Source: Pseudomonas sp. Irchel 3A7 | GTDB lineage: Bacteria > Pseudomonadota > Gammaproteobacteria > Pseudomonadales > Pseudomonadaceae | NCBI RefSeq assembly: GCF_900187565.1 | Contig: NZ_FYED01000004.1 | Location: 1-64,000 of the forward strand | Direction of reading: 5' to 3' | Length of the DNA stretch: 64,000 bases | In this document: piece by piece, positions 62,944 to 64,000 of the stretch | Numbering within the stretch: position 1 is the first letter of the stretch | Layout: each line of letters opens with the position of its first letter | Translations under genes and position numbers: made by a program | The notes under the pieces: model-generated | What the model saw: only the letters and a program-made list of their open reading frames with translations | The model's database searches: none | Told to the model about the DNA's origin: nothing

Positions 62944-63399
62944 ATGCTGATTCACTGGTTTCTGGCGGCGGCACATCTTTTGGCGCTTGCGCTGGGGTTT
63001 TGGGCGGTTCTGGTTCGCGGTACGAATTTTCGGCGTTTGGCAATCGGCGCGGGGGAGGCTCGCAGTGTGTTGATCGCGGACAACCTTTGGGGGATATCTG
63101 CGCTCATTCTGTTGATTACCGGTGGGATGCGAGCCTTCGGTGGGTACGAAAAGGGCACGGATTACTACCTGCACCAACCGTTATTCCACCTCAAGATGAC
63201 ACTGTTCGTGCTTATCCTGCTGCTGGAAGTGGCGCCGATGGTGACGTTGATCAAATGGCGGGTGGCGCTGGCGCGTGGCGCGGCAATCGATACCGAGCGC
63301 GCGACACTGTTTGCGCGGATCAGTCATGTTGAGGCGTTGCTGGTGCTGCTGATGGTGATAGCGGCCACTGGCATGGCGCGCGGCGTGACGTTTGGTTGA
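62944..63399 (+). CDS. DUF2214 family membrane protein
   Basis: 151-residue protein with four hydrophobic helices (about 4-24, 45-65, 84-105, 128-148) and short charged loops. Segments such as ADNLWGISALILLITGGMRAF and KMTLFVLILLLEVAPM fit the DUF2214 family, whose function is unknown. CGGGAG lies ahead of ATG 62944; an upstream in-frame ATG (62875) would add residues that do not fit a membrane-protein start. Confidence 0.82.
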   Translation: MLIHWFLAAAHLLALALGFWAVLVRGTNFRRLAIGAGEARSVLIADNLWGISALILLITGGMRAFGGYEKGTDYYLHQPLFHLKMTLFVLILLLEVAPMVTLIKWRVALARGAAIDTERATLFARISHVEALLVLLMVIAATGMARGVTFG

Positions 63400-63432
63400 G
63401 AGCGGGGGGCGGCGGGGCGGCACTTGAATCTT

Positions 63433-63468
63433 TAGCCAGCCGTCGTTCCGGGGCGAACGGGCTGGCTA
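63433..63468. terminator. long hairpin between DUF2214 and rsmE genes
   Basis: TAGCCAGCC (63433-63441) pairs with GGCTGGCTA (63460-63468), extended inward by CGTTC/GAACG. T tracts are poor, so it may be a weak bidirectional terminator. Confidence 0.55.
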
Positions 63469-63484
63469 CTGACTGCATCAGGAT

Positions 63485-63679
63485 TCAGGGGGTCTGTGGC
63501 TTGTCCGGGGCGGTCAGGCCGGCCTGAATGCGCTGATAAATCTCTTCGCGATGCACCGCAACATCTTTCGGGGCATTGATGCCGATTCTGACTTGCTGGC
63601 CGCTTACGCCCAGGATGGTGATCGTAATGTCATCACCAATGTTTATGCTTTCACCGACTTTGCGGGTGAGTATCAGCAT
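63485..63679 (-). CDS. rsmE: CsrA-family translational regulator RsmE
   Basis: 64-residue RNA-binding protein of the Gac/Rsm cascade. It binds ANGGA motifs over ribosome-binding sites and is titrated by RsmX/Y/Z small RNAs. The five-strand CsrA fold with [11 protein letters not shown] at the N terminus and the essential Arg in [12 protein letters not shown] are intact. The sequence [19 protein letters not shown] and the C-terminal TAPDK tail point to RsmE rather than RsmA. The start is ATG 63679, after AAGGAGAAGACC, itself a possible autoregulatory site (AAGGA). Confidence 0.93.
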   Translation of the reverse strand: MLILTRKVGESINIGDDITITILGVSGQQVRIGINAPKDVAVHREEIYQRIQAGLTAPDKPQTP

Positions 63680-63929
63680 GGTCTTCTCCTTGATTGCTTT
63701 ATGGGGCACCTGATTCGGACAGTGCAGAGGTCGGTGGTATGTATAGATTAGTGCGAAGTCTCACGGTTTGGGTGCCTCTTTCTGACGCGCAGATACAGCA
63801 TTAATTCCCAAGGCGTAACTATACAGAGGCCGCAACCATCATTCTCGTTGTTTTGTGCCCATTTTGCGGCACTCGAGAAGTATTCATGAGTGTTAAAATC
63901 CTCGCTTTAAGCCTTCAGAGGGAAACGCT

Positions 63930-64000
63930 GTGCGCAAAATGGTCTTGGTAATGGCGGTACTGGCGCTGGCGGGATGCGGTGAAGGCAAACGTGTTGATAC
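63930..64000 (+). CDS. lipoprotein, 5' end only (cut by window edge)
   Basis: GTG 63930 after GAGGGAAACGC opens a frame encoding a lipoprotein signal: basic start, hydrophobic stretch (MVLVMAVLALAG) and lipobox LAGC followed by GEGK. TGTTAAAAT at 63891-63899 is a possible -10. The mature domain lies beyond the window. Confidence 0.7.
   Translation, partial: MRKMVLVMAVLALAGCGEGKRVD

Overview
The window is chromosomal DNA of a Pseudomonas, most likely of the P. fluorescens group. The gene order tRNA-Ala/Glu, tetR, hydrolase, thioesterase, dusC, ibpA, leuCDB, asd, usg-like, fimV, truA, trpF, accD, folC, dedD, cvpA, purF, metZ, SDR is the conserved Pseudomonas backbone known from P. aeruginosa. 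GC-rich codons, many REP doublets of the GTGGGAGCGAGCCTGCTCGC type and an RsmE-type CsrA protein support the assignment.

Layout. 1-850: two tandem tRNA-Ala(GGC)/tRNA-Glu(TTC) pairs. 1002-4654: TetR regulator, alpha/beta hydrolase, hotdog thioesterase, DusC, and IbpA with a sigma-32 promoter and a ROSE-type RNA thermometer. 4705-10724 (minus): a single-subunit quinol NO reductase with an intrinsic terminator just before its start codon, then a five-PAS GGDEF-EAL protein. 10785-18390: LysR regulator, leucine biosynthesis (leuC, leuD, leuB), asd, and an Asd-like protein without the catalytic cysteine. 18598-30666: fimV and the truA-trpF-accD-folC-dedD-cvpA-purF-metZ-SDR housekeeping run. 30877-31267: tRNA-Val and two tRNA-Asp. 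31517-35457: FecI/FecR/TonB-receptor iron signalling set behind a Fur box. 35574-41405: a complete L-rhamnonate pathway (transporter, dehydratase, aldolase, aldehyde dehydrogenase) with a divergent LysR gene and a palindromic operator. 41590-47164: a Tat-exported molybdenum hydroxylase with [2Fe-2S] subunit, tri-haem cytochrome c and XdhC chaperone. 47284-48567: a PauB/PuuB-type oxidase.

48841-61349 is a degraded 12.5-kb prophage next to tRNA-Val(GAC). A 17-bp sequence recurs at both ends, each copy followed by an intrinsic terminator, so the phage apparently brought a replacement terminator for the tRNA. It keeps integrase, excisionase, a Dam-type methylase and a few head genes, but has internal deletions: a cytosine methylase tail abuts a portal tail, a capsid-like start is fused to an Rz-like coiled coil, and the endolysin is frameshifted. 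Cargo includes a Rap1a/Tai-like immunity protein, an AT-rich membrane protein, a protein with a Phd/YefM-like N terminus under a palindromic operator, and an OafA-like O-antigen acyltransferase. About 360 bp of right-flank chromosome is duplicated inside the element.

After the prophage come a small unknown gene, a Tat-exported beta-carbonic anhydrase, a DUF2214 membrane protein, rsmE and the start of a lipoprotein gene. The strongest candidates for new biology are the 55337-55936 cargo gene with its operator, the AT-rich membrane protein gene, the NO reductase leader and the molybdenum dehydrogenase of unknown substrate.
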